Of a stretch of 64,000 nt of DNA, positions 31,462-42,204 are shown piece after piece. The position numbers and the translations under genes were made by a program. Numbering within the stretch: position 1 is the first letter of the stretch; every line of letters starts with the position of its first letter. The stretch is from Paracyclopina nana (lineage: Eukaryota > Arthropoda > Copepoda > Cyclopoida > Cyclopettidae), in assembly GCA_019096065.1 (NCBI GenBank), contig JAGUCH010000001.1, positions 682,001-746,000 on the forward strand, in the 5' to 3' direction. The notes below the pieces were generated by a model, which was not told where the DNA came from, did no database searches, and saw only the letters and a list, made by a program, of their open reading frames with translations.

Positions 31462-33031
31462 ATGAATTATGGAAGTTTAGGCCTTCTAGTCCTATCACTA
31501 GGACTTGTGATCACAGCAAATGCAGACTACACATTTGATCCTTATGAATACTTTGATGGACAGAATGCTCAAGCGGTCAACTCTGACAGTAAGTTAACAC
31601 ATTGTAACTTAAATTATGAGTGTCTAATCAAGCTGAATTTTATTTATATCATGACGATTGCCTAGCAGGAGTTGTTGTGTTAATTTGAGCCCAATCAGTC
31701 CAGTATAGGTGTTTTTCAGCGTTAACACAAGAGCGCTTTTTCTATCAATTCAGCTACTAATATAGTAGTGAACTTGATAAGTTATCCTATTAAGCTGAAT
31801 TTGAGCTATTTTTTCACGATCAGCTAGCTTGATTAGCAGTGTTAATTGAAGCTCAATCAGTTCAGAATTGGTTATTTTCAGCGCTTATCACAAGGGCGCT
31901 TTCTTTATAATTTAGCTAATGGAAGTGAAATCAACTAAGCATCCAATCAAGCTGAATTTAAGGTATTTTATAATGATCATCTAGCTGGAGATGTAGTGTC
32001 AATTTGGGCACAATCAGTTCAGTATTGGCGATTTTCAGCGTTAACTCAAGGGCCCTTTTTTATATCTATTCAGCCTCTAGTAAAGGAATTAATATAACAT
32101 CCAATCAAGCTGAATTTAAGTTATTTTTTAATAATCAACTAGCTTGAGTAGAAGTGCTAATTGAAGCTCTATCAGTTCAGAATTGGTTATTTTCAGTGCT
32201 TAACACAAGGGGGCTTTTTTTATAATTTAATACTGGTAGTGAAATCAACTAAGCATCCAATCAAGCTGAATTTAAGGCATTTTATAACGATCATCTAGCT
32301 GGAGATGTAGTGTTAATTTGGCCGCAATCAGTTCAGTATAGGCGATTTTCAGCTTTAACTCAAGGGCGCTTTTTTCTATCTATTCAGCCGCTAGTAAAGG
32401 AACTAATGAAACATCCAATCAAGCTGAATTTAAGGTATTTTTTAACGATCATCTAGCTAGAGATGTAGTGTTGATTTGGGTACAATCAGTTCAGTATTGG
32501 TGATTTTCAGCGTTAACTCAAGGGCGCTTTTTTCTATCTATTCAGCCTCTAGTAAAGGAACTAATAAAACATCCAATCAAGCTGAATTTAAGTTATTTTT
32601 TAACGATCAACTAGCTTGAGATGTAGTGTTAATTTGGGCGCAATCAGTTCAGTATTGGCGATTTTCAGCGTTAACTCAAGTGCGCTTTTTCCACCGTTTC
32701 AGCTGCTGTTGACCAAGATGTATTGATGGTGCCTCGTTCTCTGAGGTCTGCTTTTGATGAGGAAGATGAAGATGAACAGGCAGATAATTTCTTCCTCAGA
32801 TCTGGCAAAGATGAGAGGGCAAAGAAAGTCAAAACAAGAAATCTGGATATGATGTTGAGAAGCAAAAAGGAGCGAGCAATGCAAGAGTGGATTTTGAATA
32901 TGAAGCATTTGAGGACAAGGAAGAGGAATCTTCCAGCATCAACAATAGTTGTGGAGCATCCCACAACCAAGCCACAGCCAAAGAAGCATTACCAGCAAAA
33001 TGTGGCCACCTATTTAGCACTAAGAACCTAA
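31462..33031 (+). CDS. small secreted prohormone-like protein
   Basis: Exons 31462-31588 and 32703-33031 (phase 1) give 151 aa. Residues 1-20 are a clear signal peptide (GLLVLSLGLVITANA|DYT). The mature part begins with an acidic, tyrosine-rich stretch (DYTFDPYEYFDGQ), then an acidic run (DEEDEDEQ), then basic sequence with several possible convertase sites: AKK, RSKK and RTRKR. The basic segment NLDMMLRSKKERAMQEWILN could form an amphipathic helix, as in peptide hormones. NFFLRSGK contains a Gly that could act as amide donor but lacks a clean dibasic site. No family match that I can name; prohormone is an inference from layout only. Confidence 0.6.
31595..32702. repeat. ~158-bp intronic tandem repeat that includes the 3' splice site
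   Basis: Seven units fill the single intron of the secreted-protein gene. Each carries AATCAAGCTGAATTT, ATCAGTTCAGTATTGGCGAT and a pyrimidine tract ending in CAG. The CAG-like positions are about 31753, 31914, 32073, 32232 (degenerate), 32387, 32544 and the true acceptor 32702, giving steps of 155-161 bp. The bases after the CAG (CTACTA, CCTCTAG, CCGCTAG, then exon CTGCTG) are related. Confidence 0.85.
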
Positions 33032-33315
33032 CTTATTTAGATTGAGGGGAGTTGGAGCTTTTGCTGCAGATAACTAATCATGTTCAGTGTTTTCTACTTA
33101 GGATCACCACAACAGCTACCATAATAGTAGTATTTCTGTATATAACTATGTGTACTTTATTGGCAACCGTGATTTGGTGAATAATAATAATAATAATATC
33201 ATAATTATAGTAGCAACAACAGAGATAAAGGTAATACTGAACCAATGACAGCATAAAACTGCAGTCAACCTAGTCACATACTTAATTAGTGAATTTCTAG
33301 GAACTATTTTCAAAG

Positions 33316-36300
33316 CTACTTGGGCATTTGCTGGAGAGGGTCATCACCATTGCTTAAAGCACTGGTGGGCCCTTCCAAAGGCCTGCGAGGCCAGACAGCT
33401 TTCTCTGTGAGAATTCTGGCCTTTTTCATCAGATTGTCCACTTCACTCTCCAGTGGGATAATGTGTTGCTCCAGCCATTCATTGGTGGTGGCAATGTCAT
33501 AAAATTGGCCAAGGCTTTTAGCCAATTGCTGTTCCAGGGTTTTGAGAGCTCCTGGCAAATAGGCTATGCTCTTCATGCTTTCATGGACCCTCCAGGGTGA
33601 TGAGAATTGGTGGTCCACATTGTACTTGGTCATCCATCCATCTTTGTCCCTGATTCTGTCCACAGCAGCCTCCACTTCATGCCTGTTCATGTTGTAGGAG
33701 CTCAAGAGGCCCATGAGGCCAGAGCCCGAAAACCGACACCTGTGGGCATCCCATTGCTGGGGGTTCCTCCTCAGCTCTTGTGGGGTGAACAGAGGCTTTT
33801 GAGCATTGCATTGGAGAAGCCTGTGAGCCCTCTTGGCTGCATCATAGTCATGAGCACCTGAAATTTGAAAAAGCTTTAAAGAATGTATTTATAAAATGCA
33901 ATTTGCATCTACGCAGTTAGACTATTCATAGAGCAATTATTTCGCTCTGCAGGTAATTTCAACCACTCAAGTATTTAGTTAAGAAATGAAAGCTCGAAAA
34001 GAATGTCAGTTTACGGGCAGTTTTGCCCTCTTCAGATATAACAACAAACCTAATTTCAGTTTTCGGGCAATTTTGTTGGAGTGTTCAAAAACTATGGCCA
34101 ATTTTATCTAGATTTCGTGCAATATCACTCAGTTTAATGGCCTCTTCATTAAGCTATGGGACAATTACATTTACTTAGTATTCGGGCAATTTCATTCTGT
34201 TTTCGGGCAATTAAATTAAGTTTTCGGGCAATCAAATTTAGTTTTCGGACAATTTCAATTAGAAATAGGGCAAATTCAAGTTCGTTTTCGGACAACATTA
34301 ATTATTGTTCGGGCATTTTCATGAGATTTAAGTTAATTTCATACATTTTTCGGGCAATTTTATTCAGTTTTCGGTCTATTCAATTTAGTTTTCGGTCTAT
34401 TCAATTCAGTTCTCGGGCAATTTATTTCAGTTCTCGGGCAGTTAATTTGGTATATCTGTTCAGCTTCGAATCCGCAAAAATTCGACAGGTCAAAGTTCGA
34501 ATCCGCTAAAGTTCGATAGGTTTTAATGTTCGAAAGGTGAAGTTCCAATCCGCAAAAATTCGATCTTTGTTGCTACTATAGCTAAACTGATTTTGAAAAA
34601 TATTTACAATTTACTTCACAAAAATCCCCCTTAATCTGTTCCAAATGGGGTCAGCTGTTGCCCCTGTATGTTACCCTATAACGTAGTAAAAATATTCGCG
34701 GAGGAATTTATAGAACCCTAGGTTGGGTGCAGAACGAAATTGTAAAAGTTGGAAAAAGGCTGGTACCCTTTCAGTCATCATATGATGTGAATCAGCATGA
34801 GCAACTCTCATGCTGCTGACAATGTTTTTTCCACTTCTTGAAATTGTACTTCGTACTATTTTTATGTACTAACGCTGATTTTATTGACATGCTCAGCTAG
34901 ACTTGGAGCTCGATGTATGAAGACCATAACATACGAGCGATATTTAGGACTTTAATTTTTTTTCCATGTGCTTGTACCAATACATATCTGAAAAACGGTT
35001 TTGATGGTACAAAAAATTAGTCTTGGCCAAGTAGCAAAAAAAAGTAAACAGCCAGTAAGCAAAAAGTAAACAAAAATGTAAATAAACAATGTAAACGGTC
35101 TTGCAAAAACGGTTTTGTGTGGTACATTTTTTGTCCCTCAAAACCAAAAGTGAGCACATGGAAAGGACCTTAATCTGCTTTTGGTAGGACACTCTTTATA
35201 CTGTATGTGATTTTAATTTTTTTTTATGTGTTAAAAATATTTCACAAAATAGTTCCAAGATTTTTTTGCTATTCGAATCTTTACCATTCGAAGTTTTACC
35301 AATCGAAGTTTTGCGGATCGAAATTTCACTATTCGAACTTTTACCTTTCGATATTTTGCGGATTCGAACTTGAACAGTACAATCGTTAATTTCAGTTCTC
35401 GGGCGGTTAATTTCAGTTTTCGGGCAATTCAATTATCAGTTCTCGGGCAATTTCATCCAGTTTTCGGGGAGTTTATCTCACCTTGCTGCAAAATGACCAA
35501 GTTGAGGATCAAACTGGGTATGGCCACCGGGAGGAGCTCACAGAGGACCGCAAAGTGGTCGTACCTGGACCAACCGGTTAGTACGAGGCCCCTGAAAGAC
35601 AGCTTGCTCGAGCTGAGCGTTTCGCGGCGCATCACCTCGAGCCAGGCGAGCGTGTTGCCCACGTGGCGCTGAACGTTGACCGCGTACAGGCGCTCGCCGA
35701 AGGCGCCCTTGTAAGCTGACGCGGCCCAGACGTGGCTGAACACCTCACCGTAGTTGGACCAGGTCAGGGTGTCCACAAACCGGTCCACATCCTCCACATA
35801 GACCCACACCATGGGCTCCACAACCTCGCCCAGCTTTGAGTCATGCATCATGTGGGCTGGAATGGTTCTGAGCATGTCATCCCAGATGATGGGAATGACA
35901 TTCTTCTGGTGCCTCACATAACTCCCCACTTTATGGACATGCTGCAAGAACAGAGTTTTCCCGTCTTGGTACCCATTATTGTTGTTGGGTGAGGTGTTGG
36001 CTGCCAGCAGCTTTTCAGAGCAAATGGGACACTGGCCCAACTGGTAGACTTCATCACAGCCAATGTGCAGCCAGGCAGCATCTGGGTGCAGGCTCAGGAC
36101 CTGGAAAATTGCAGAAATTAGCCTTTCTAAATGAGTCAAAATTCATAATTCGATTCTGATTTTTCGGAAATCAGGATTTTTTGAGAACTTTTCAGTATGG
36201 GGGCGTTAACTGAAAAAGGAACAGTGCTCATGGTACTCCCTTTTAGAATTAACGCACCCCACACTGAAAAGAAGCCTTGATTTGCTTTGTGGAGTACTTG

Positions 36301-38102
36301 GCTTAATTTTGAAAAAAAAAAAAAAAAACTATTTTGATGAATTTCCTGGCAAAAGTAGATAATAAAGTTGAGATTAGGCTAAATTTGAGTATTTTGCCAA
36401 AAAAAACCACTCTAAAAATCCTACATGAATTCTAAGTTTTGAGAGAAGACTCTTTGAGTGGTAAAATGATCCAAGGCTCTTGGCTGTGCATGTGGACACC
36501 TAATTTCAAGCAAGAAGAGTCACCTGATCTATGACCTCCTGAATGACTGTCCAACTTCTGTCCTTGCTGGGACATAAAGACTGAGGGTAAATGGGCACTT
36601 CTCTCAAGTCCTTGAATTCCTCCAGCTTGAGGATGAACTCGAGATGGCCAAAAGTTTGCACCAAGGGGATGACCATGAGGTCGCTCTGCGCTGCCCATTT
36701 GAGCAGATTCTGCACATCTCGCTGGCTGTAGGCATTCTTGGCGGACACATTTCGCAGTGGGCCCCAAAATGGGAACATGTCCTCGTACTCCACCAAAAGA
36801 GCCGTGGCACCAGCATCTCTGAGCAGAGGGAAGAGCTCCTTCAAGTAGGACAGCTTTGGTGGCGCCCCCTTCAAATCCAGGTGCACAACTCGGTGGTGTG
36901 GGATGTATCTCGATCCATCATTGGATATCACAGGTGGAGTCGACTCTTCTACACCTATTTAGAAAATCAGGCCGATCTTAATTAAGTTTAAGTAATTAAT
37001 GCTATAAACAGTGTCTTATTTTTTAGTAAATGTAAACATAGTGTTCAAGCAAGATTTTTCTTAAGAAACTAAAAAAGTCTCAATTTTGAAATCAATATAA
37101 AAATTGCTAATAATTCTTGAGGACCTTAAATATTTAGACAAATATGATTTTAGATGGACTTGAAAAAAGTCTGCTTTGGGTTAAACTTTCAGAAACTTTA
37201 AGTTTTTTGTGATTGCAAGATTTTCTTGTTAAACTTTCAGAAACTTTAAGTTTTTTGTGATTGCAAGATTTTCTTGCCTTAATTTTGAGTGATTTCTGAG
37301 TAATTTTTAATTTCAAGCTAAGATTAGATATAAAACCAGCAAGTCTTAAGTTTAAGTAATTTCTATAACCAAAGCACAGTCTTTTTTTAGTATTTTCTGC
37401 AAACACAGTGTTCAAGCAAGGTTTTCCTTAAGAAACTAAAAAAGTCTCAATTTTGAAATTTAAAGTTTTGAGAAAGTAAATACTAGGTTCAATTTTGAGC
37501 CACAATATTCCATAAACTTTTGGGTTGACTTTGAGCAATAAAAGAGTAAGCAAGATTTTTAAAAGAAAACTTAATTTTGTGAGATTTGAAAAATGTTGTA
37601 ACAAATCAATCTTGAGTTACAATGCTTTCTCTTCTGATTTTTTGCACATCAGCAAAGATTATCTCACTCCATTACCCTCAGTGCCCCAAAAATAACAATA
37701 AAAGAAGAAAAATCCCCTATATAGCTTATAAACCAGGAAGAAAGATTATGATGACTCAGCGGAATTATTGCAGACTGTATAAATACCCTTACCAATAATT
37801 CTCTTTGGCTTGGTTGAGGCTTGAATCAGAGCATTGTTGTGGCCTCTAAATTCAACATGGCTGCCACTTTTGCTGATGAGCTTGGCATTGGCTGAAATGA
37901 GTCTTTGGTTGCTTCTAATTGCATTGACCACCTCATCTTGTGGATTTTCTGTCAAGTCATTGTTTACATTGTTTTCCTCAGCATTGCTGCTGTTGTCATC
38001 TCTGATGTAATGATTGGCAGTGACAAGCAACAACACCAAACAGGTCAGTGTCAAAACCACCACCAATTTCTTCCTACACAACATTGCTGCCACTGCTGTC
38101 AA
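33316..38102 (-). CDS. hexosaminidase D-type glycosidase (GH20), type II membrane form
   Basis: Exons 38102-37793, 36954-36524, 36100-35482 and 33836-33316 give 626 aa. After a short cytoplasmic head, KKLVVVLTLTCLVLLLVTA is a type II membrane anchor, then a stem, then the GH20 catalytic domain: HLDLKGAPPKLSYLKELFP, LVEYEDMFPFWGPLRN, VIPLVQTFGHLEF, the catalytic Asp-Glu pair in WLHIGCDEVYQLG, WDDMLRTIP, and TGWSRYDHFAVLCELLP. The last exon matches the C-terminal helical part of HEXD (NEWLEQHIIPLESEV). It removes beta-linked GalNAc/GlcNAc. The last acceptor is uncertain: CAG at 33859 has a better tract but breaks the frame; the CAG ending at 33837 keeps it. Confidence 0.87.
34020..34470. repeat. 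21-bp tandem repeat in the HEXD last intron
   Basis: About 20 units with consensus TTTTCGGGCAATTNAATTNAG. A related block of four units is at 35395-35470 in the same orientation. Confidence 0.8.
34490..35375. repeat. TTCGAA-rich repeats in opposite orientation around a ~700-bp core
   Basis: At 34488-34565 the motif TTCGAATCCGCAAAAATTCGA recurs in loose form; at 35262-35375 the reverse complement type (TTCGAAGTTTTGCGGATCGA) recurs. The stretch between has no gene, but a short direct repeat AAACGGTTTTG...TGGTAC occurs at 34993 and 35108. The layout suggests a foldback-type insertion in the HEXD intron. Confidence 0.45.
37020..37470. repeat. direct repeats in the HEXD first intron
   Basis: A 48-bp unit beginning TTAAACTTTCAGAAACTTTA is duplicated head-to-tail at 37181-37228 and 37229-37276. 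An ~85-bp segment (GTTCAAGCAAGATTTTTCTT and following) at about 37020-37100 recurs at about 37375-37460. Confidence 0.7.
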
Positions 38103-40963
38103 CTTTGGTATATGATTTGGTATACTACAGCAGAGTATACCACCACAACAGCTGACAGAACGCCAGCAGCTTTCTTCTTCTTCTTCTGGCTGAAGTTGGT
38201 ACCAAACTGAGACTTCTCATCTGCTCTCCAGGATTCTATGCCAGTCGCTGCTGAAGAAAGCCACCATTACTGAAGTGTACCAGAAGTGGAAAGCTTCCAT
38301 ATATACCATGCATATACCACTTTCATATACCATTTCACTATTATGCACAGATGGTGCATGAGCGGTCAACTGTAATGAAAAGAGCCTGAATTGATGTATT
38401 TTCCATTTTATGATTTCTAAGCAGGATTCTTTATTTTTTTAGTAGTACTATGTCAAGCATGACATGCTTTAATGTAAGGGACTTATCCCTAATCTTGCTA
38501 ATGCATATGATATGCATTACATGTAATGAAAGTCTCCATTCTGGAGAATGGACAGGAAAGCCAATTGGCTGTATTTTCATTAGACGCCAAAAGTTACTAA
38601 TGTTACTAGACTAAAAAAAATTTCAGCCCTCGCAATTGCTCGTCCGCGCAAAATGGCACTCGGTTTTTTATCCCTCCTAAGACATTTTAAAACAAGTAAT
38701 ATATACAATTTTTAAAATTAAGAAACTATTTTTAAGAAAACATGAGCTAGCTCATTTTTTTGTATGAAGATTAGTTTTAGGAGCCATTTTGAATTGAAAA
38801 ACTTCCTGCTTCTTGATCATCAATAAAAGGCAGACATTTGGAATTCTCTCTGTGTAAGTGAAAACAAAAGGGAATTTCACAAAAGGCAAGCAACCAATTT
38901 TTCTTCTTTTGCCAGACTTTTCAGCAATAGTACATCTATTGTAAATGGGCTAAAAAAGGTGATTCTTCTTTTCACATAAAATCAAGGCTTTCTCCCAAAA
39001 GAAGATCATTATATAACTTCTGCAAGTGAAAAGGGAAGAGAAAAGTTTTCGTTTTCCAATATTAATGGCTTTCTCTTGTCTGGTTCTCTCTTGGTAATTG
39101 GAGATGATATGAAAAAAGGGAAAAAAATCTGCGAAAGCTCAAGTGGAAGTATAAAAAATGGCCCCACTCTATGTCATATGGTGACATGTTGGACCATGGT
39201 ACTAGTACATTAGCTTGGCCTAGAGCTAAAATTGAGCTAAGCAAGCCTATTAAAAGTTGCCCATCATTGAAATAAATCGGGGACATGAAATATTCATTTC
39301 CGCACCTCGCTTTCCTCGGACTAGAAAAAATGCACTCGGGTAAGTCCAATCTAAATCAAAGTTCAAGCCAAAATTGTGCTTTTTAAAAAATGGTTAAATA
39401 GGGTTGCTCCAATTGGGTTAAAAGGATTTTTTTCCAGAGAATGGCCAAGCTTTTATTATTATATTGCCCCTCAATTTCAGCTGTTGCCATATTACTTTGG
39501 TAGTTTGCTCACGTTTTCTCACTGTCTGAGCTGAGTAAGTCAGCAAGAAAAATCCATTAGTGGTTGGCACTCAAGATGGCGAAATTAATCTCCACCAGTT
39601 GCACAAATCAGACATCTATATCATAATAAACTTACTAAGATATCCAGAAATTCAGTTGTAGCACTTGAAGTTCTTGTTGTTTCGCACACAGAAGGACAAA
39701 CTTTGGCTCTAAGCCAACCTTATCATAATGCTATTGTTCTAAGTCTATTTCCCTTCAAATTAGCACAGTTCACTATGTATTGCAGTGAGATTAGAAAACT
39801 TAAAACATGTCATAAATTCATCTCACCAGGAAATTTATTTTTTAAGGTATCACACATCAAAATAATGGGATAATTTATTATGGGAAAGCCCAATGACTTT
39901 TAGGGAAATCTTGTTCTATGTATCTTGCTGTTTCAATCTGGAAAGTATTTCCCCAGGGACTCATTTTACACACATTTCTTGGCTCGTCCCCGGAACCTGA
40001 TGCCTCTCCTCACTTCATTGCTTCAGACTCTAACCCCATTGTGAGACTGAGCCTCTAACCAGATTTATAGTCTGATCTGGTTTCCGCAGAGAGTTATTTG
40101 AGTTTCACTACATTTCCCACAAATCTAGTATATATACCACACAGAGAGAATTCAATCCAACAAAAAGGTAGTGAGAAGTGCAATTTTGGCACCAGGGGCT
40201 CAATGACTTGAGCTGTAGTATCTTCCTGAACCATATATAGTAACAACTTACCAATTTAAAGGCTTTGAAAAGTGCACTACAACTGCTTTTGCACACCTCC
40301 TCTTCCCTTGGGACATTGAAGAAAGCCTTATAAGGGATTGCCAAATATTAAAAGCACACATCCCAGTTGTCACAAATCAAATTCTCAATCTACTTTCTAT
40401 TACAAAGCTTTAATATTGGATCCAATTGAAAAAGAGCATTAACTTGGCAAGAAATCTCAATCAGCTCACACTGTTATTCCAAGTACAGTACTCGTTTTCC
40501 ATCTAATCATTAGATTTTATCTTTAAAAAGAGGGAATCCAAAATGCACTAATTAAAAAAATTACCTTATAATTCAGTAAAAAAATCTAAACAATATTTTT
40601 TGATAAAGTTCAACTTCATTTTATTTTGCAAGATGTTTCAAATGCTATAAGACAGCATTATCATAACAAAGACATACCATCTACCGACTTTTTTGCAGAA
40701 ACACTTGGGAGTTGAGTTCTAAATCATGTTTTGTTTTGATAAGTCGAGCCACTTTTTTTAGGGCGGATAATTTTTTAAAATGGTTCCTTTTTTACTAATG
40801 CATAGCATCGGGACTCTTAACATCTTGACATTGAGTGTCTCATGTTTATCATAGCCTTAAAATCATTCTATTTTACCGTAATGAAGAAATCCTTTAAAAA
40901 AATTCAATACACTTATGTGCTCGGGTCTTTATTTTGAACAACTTCTCGAGTCGCAAAAACGCG
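38103..40963. other. 2.9 kb gene-poor region
   Basis: The first 250 bp is probably the HEXD promoter and 5' UTR, with several short TATACCA repeats (38106-38330). I see no coding exon beyond that. Scattered CG-bearing strings near 38630 and 39300 (both containing GCACTCGG) may be ends of an old insertion, but I could not pair them convincingly. Confidence 0.4.
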
Positions 40964-40971
40964 GTAAATCA

Positions 40972-41463
40972 TAGTGATGGAACGAGCCGGAAAATTTCAG
41001 CTTGATCAAGCTTCAAGCTTTTTGAAAAGCGTTCGAGCGATCCCAAGCTTTTGAAAATTATTATCAAGCTTTTTCAAGCTCAAAATTTCACATTTCAAGC
41101 TTTTTTCAAGCTTTTCACTTTTTAGTATTTTAACACAAAAAATTGCGATTAGTCACCAGATTTGACTAAATTACCCAAAAAGTGCAAAAAATGACAGAAA
41201 TGGCTTTAACTTAGATTTAAGTACTTCACTCCTTCAAGTATTCGTTAATTTTGAAATCAGCCCTTTTTTTGTTTTGATTAAAAATAGATAAAGTTTTGAA
41301 ATTTTTCAGTGTCAAGCTTTTTCAAGCTTTGCATTTTTGGGCTTCAAGCTTTTTCAAGCTTTTCAAAATTTGGTTCGAGCGATCCCAAGCTTTTTGCTTA
41401 TGTAGCTCAAGCTGGGTTTCAGCTTCAAGCTTTCAAGCCAAGCTGAAACTCGTTCCATCACTA
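40972..41463. mobile_element. non-autonomous hAT-type MITE
   Basis: A 492-bp element with terminal inverted repeats TAGTGATGGAACGAG and CTCGTTCCATCACTA, flanked on both sides by the 8-bp direct repeat GTAAATCA (40964-40971 and 41464-41471). An 8-bp duplication and TAGNG ends are hallmarks of hAT elements. It encodes nothing; much of the interior is runs of CAAGCTTTTT and its complement. Confidence 0.88.
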
Positions 41464-41471
41464 GTAAATCA

Positions 41472-42200
41472 GTTTTTTTCTCGTGCAGTGTCAGCTGAAA
41501 ATCCCAAAAGTTGCCCATGAAGGCCGCTGGGATCGCCCTACATCAATGTTATTGTTATGAAACTATTGTGAATTATGGCAAAAATAAGTTTCTGAAGCTT
41601 TCTTTTTACGTGACATTGAGTCGTAATAGGCAAAAAAATCCGGCGAAAATTATTCTTACCTTTCAAAATTCCGTTTAATTTAGAATATCCAAATGCGAAA
41701 AATCCAAAAAAGCAACAAGATGGCAACAAAACAAAAAAGTCATCAGAGTCACTCGATGATTATTGATGCGATCAGGAACTAAACATTTCTGGCGCTTTTA
41801 GAAAGCAACTGCCGTCTTTTAGGCTCTCGCGTAAATAACTCGCAGAACTCGGTTAAAAAGTCAGTTAGAAAACTCGCGAAACTGAGGTGGGAACAGATTT
41901 CAGCGAAAAGTGAAAATTATGAGTGATTTTTTCGTTTCTTCAGTGTTTTCCCGTCAAAAGTCAACGATGGAAATCCGGAACTTCTCAAAAACTTGACGGT
42001 AAGCCGAGATTTTCAAGTTTTCTAGTTCACGCGCCTTTCCGTCAAATCCGGATTTGATACAAACAAATTAATTTGCGTTAAATGAGCGAGTGTTGTCATT
42101 TCCTAGCAAATCCGGATTCCAGCATTATAATGATATTATTTGGAATACATCTGAAATCTGCAAAATAGAAAAGAAAGGGCGAGTTAATAGTAAAAAATCA
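41472..42200. other. intergenic, no supported gene
   Basis: Contains several copies of the palindrome AATCCGGATT (42047, 42110 and nearby), which reappear beyond the satellite at about 44995-45040. A possible minus-strand exon ending at a GTAAGA donor near 41660 has no start codon or partner that I could find. Confidence 0.35.
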
Positions 42201-42204
42201 ATCC

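Noticed and set aside
33837..33858. Use of the stronger acceptor at 33859 for the last HEXD exon
   Set aside because: It would shift the reading frame relative to the conserved C-terminus; the acceptor ending at 33837 keeps it. Kept as an uncertainty in the HEXD entry.
41538..41729. Possible minus-strand exon with a GTAAGA donor
   Set aside because: No in-frame ATG that avoids stops, no partner exon, and composition (Phe-rich) matches AT-rich noncoding DNA.
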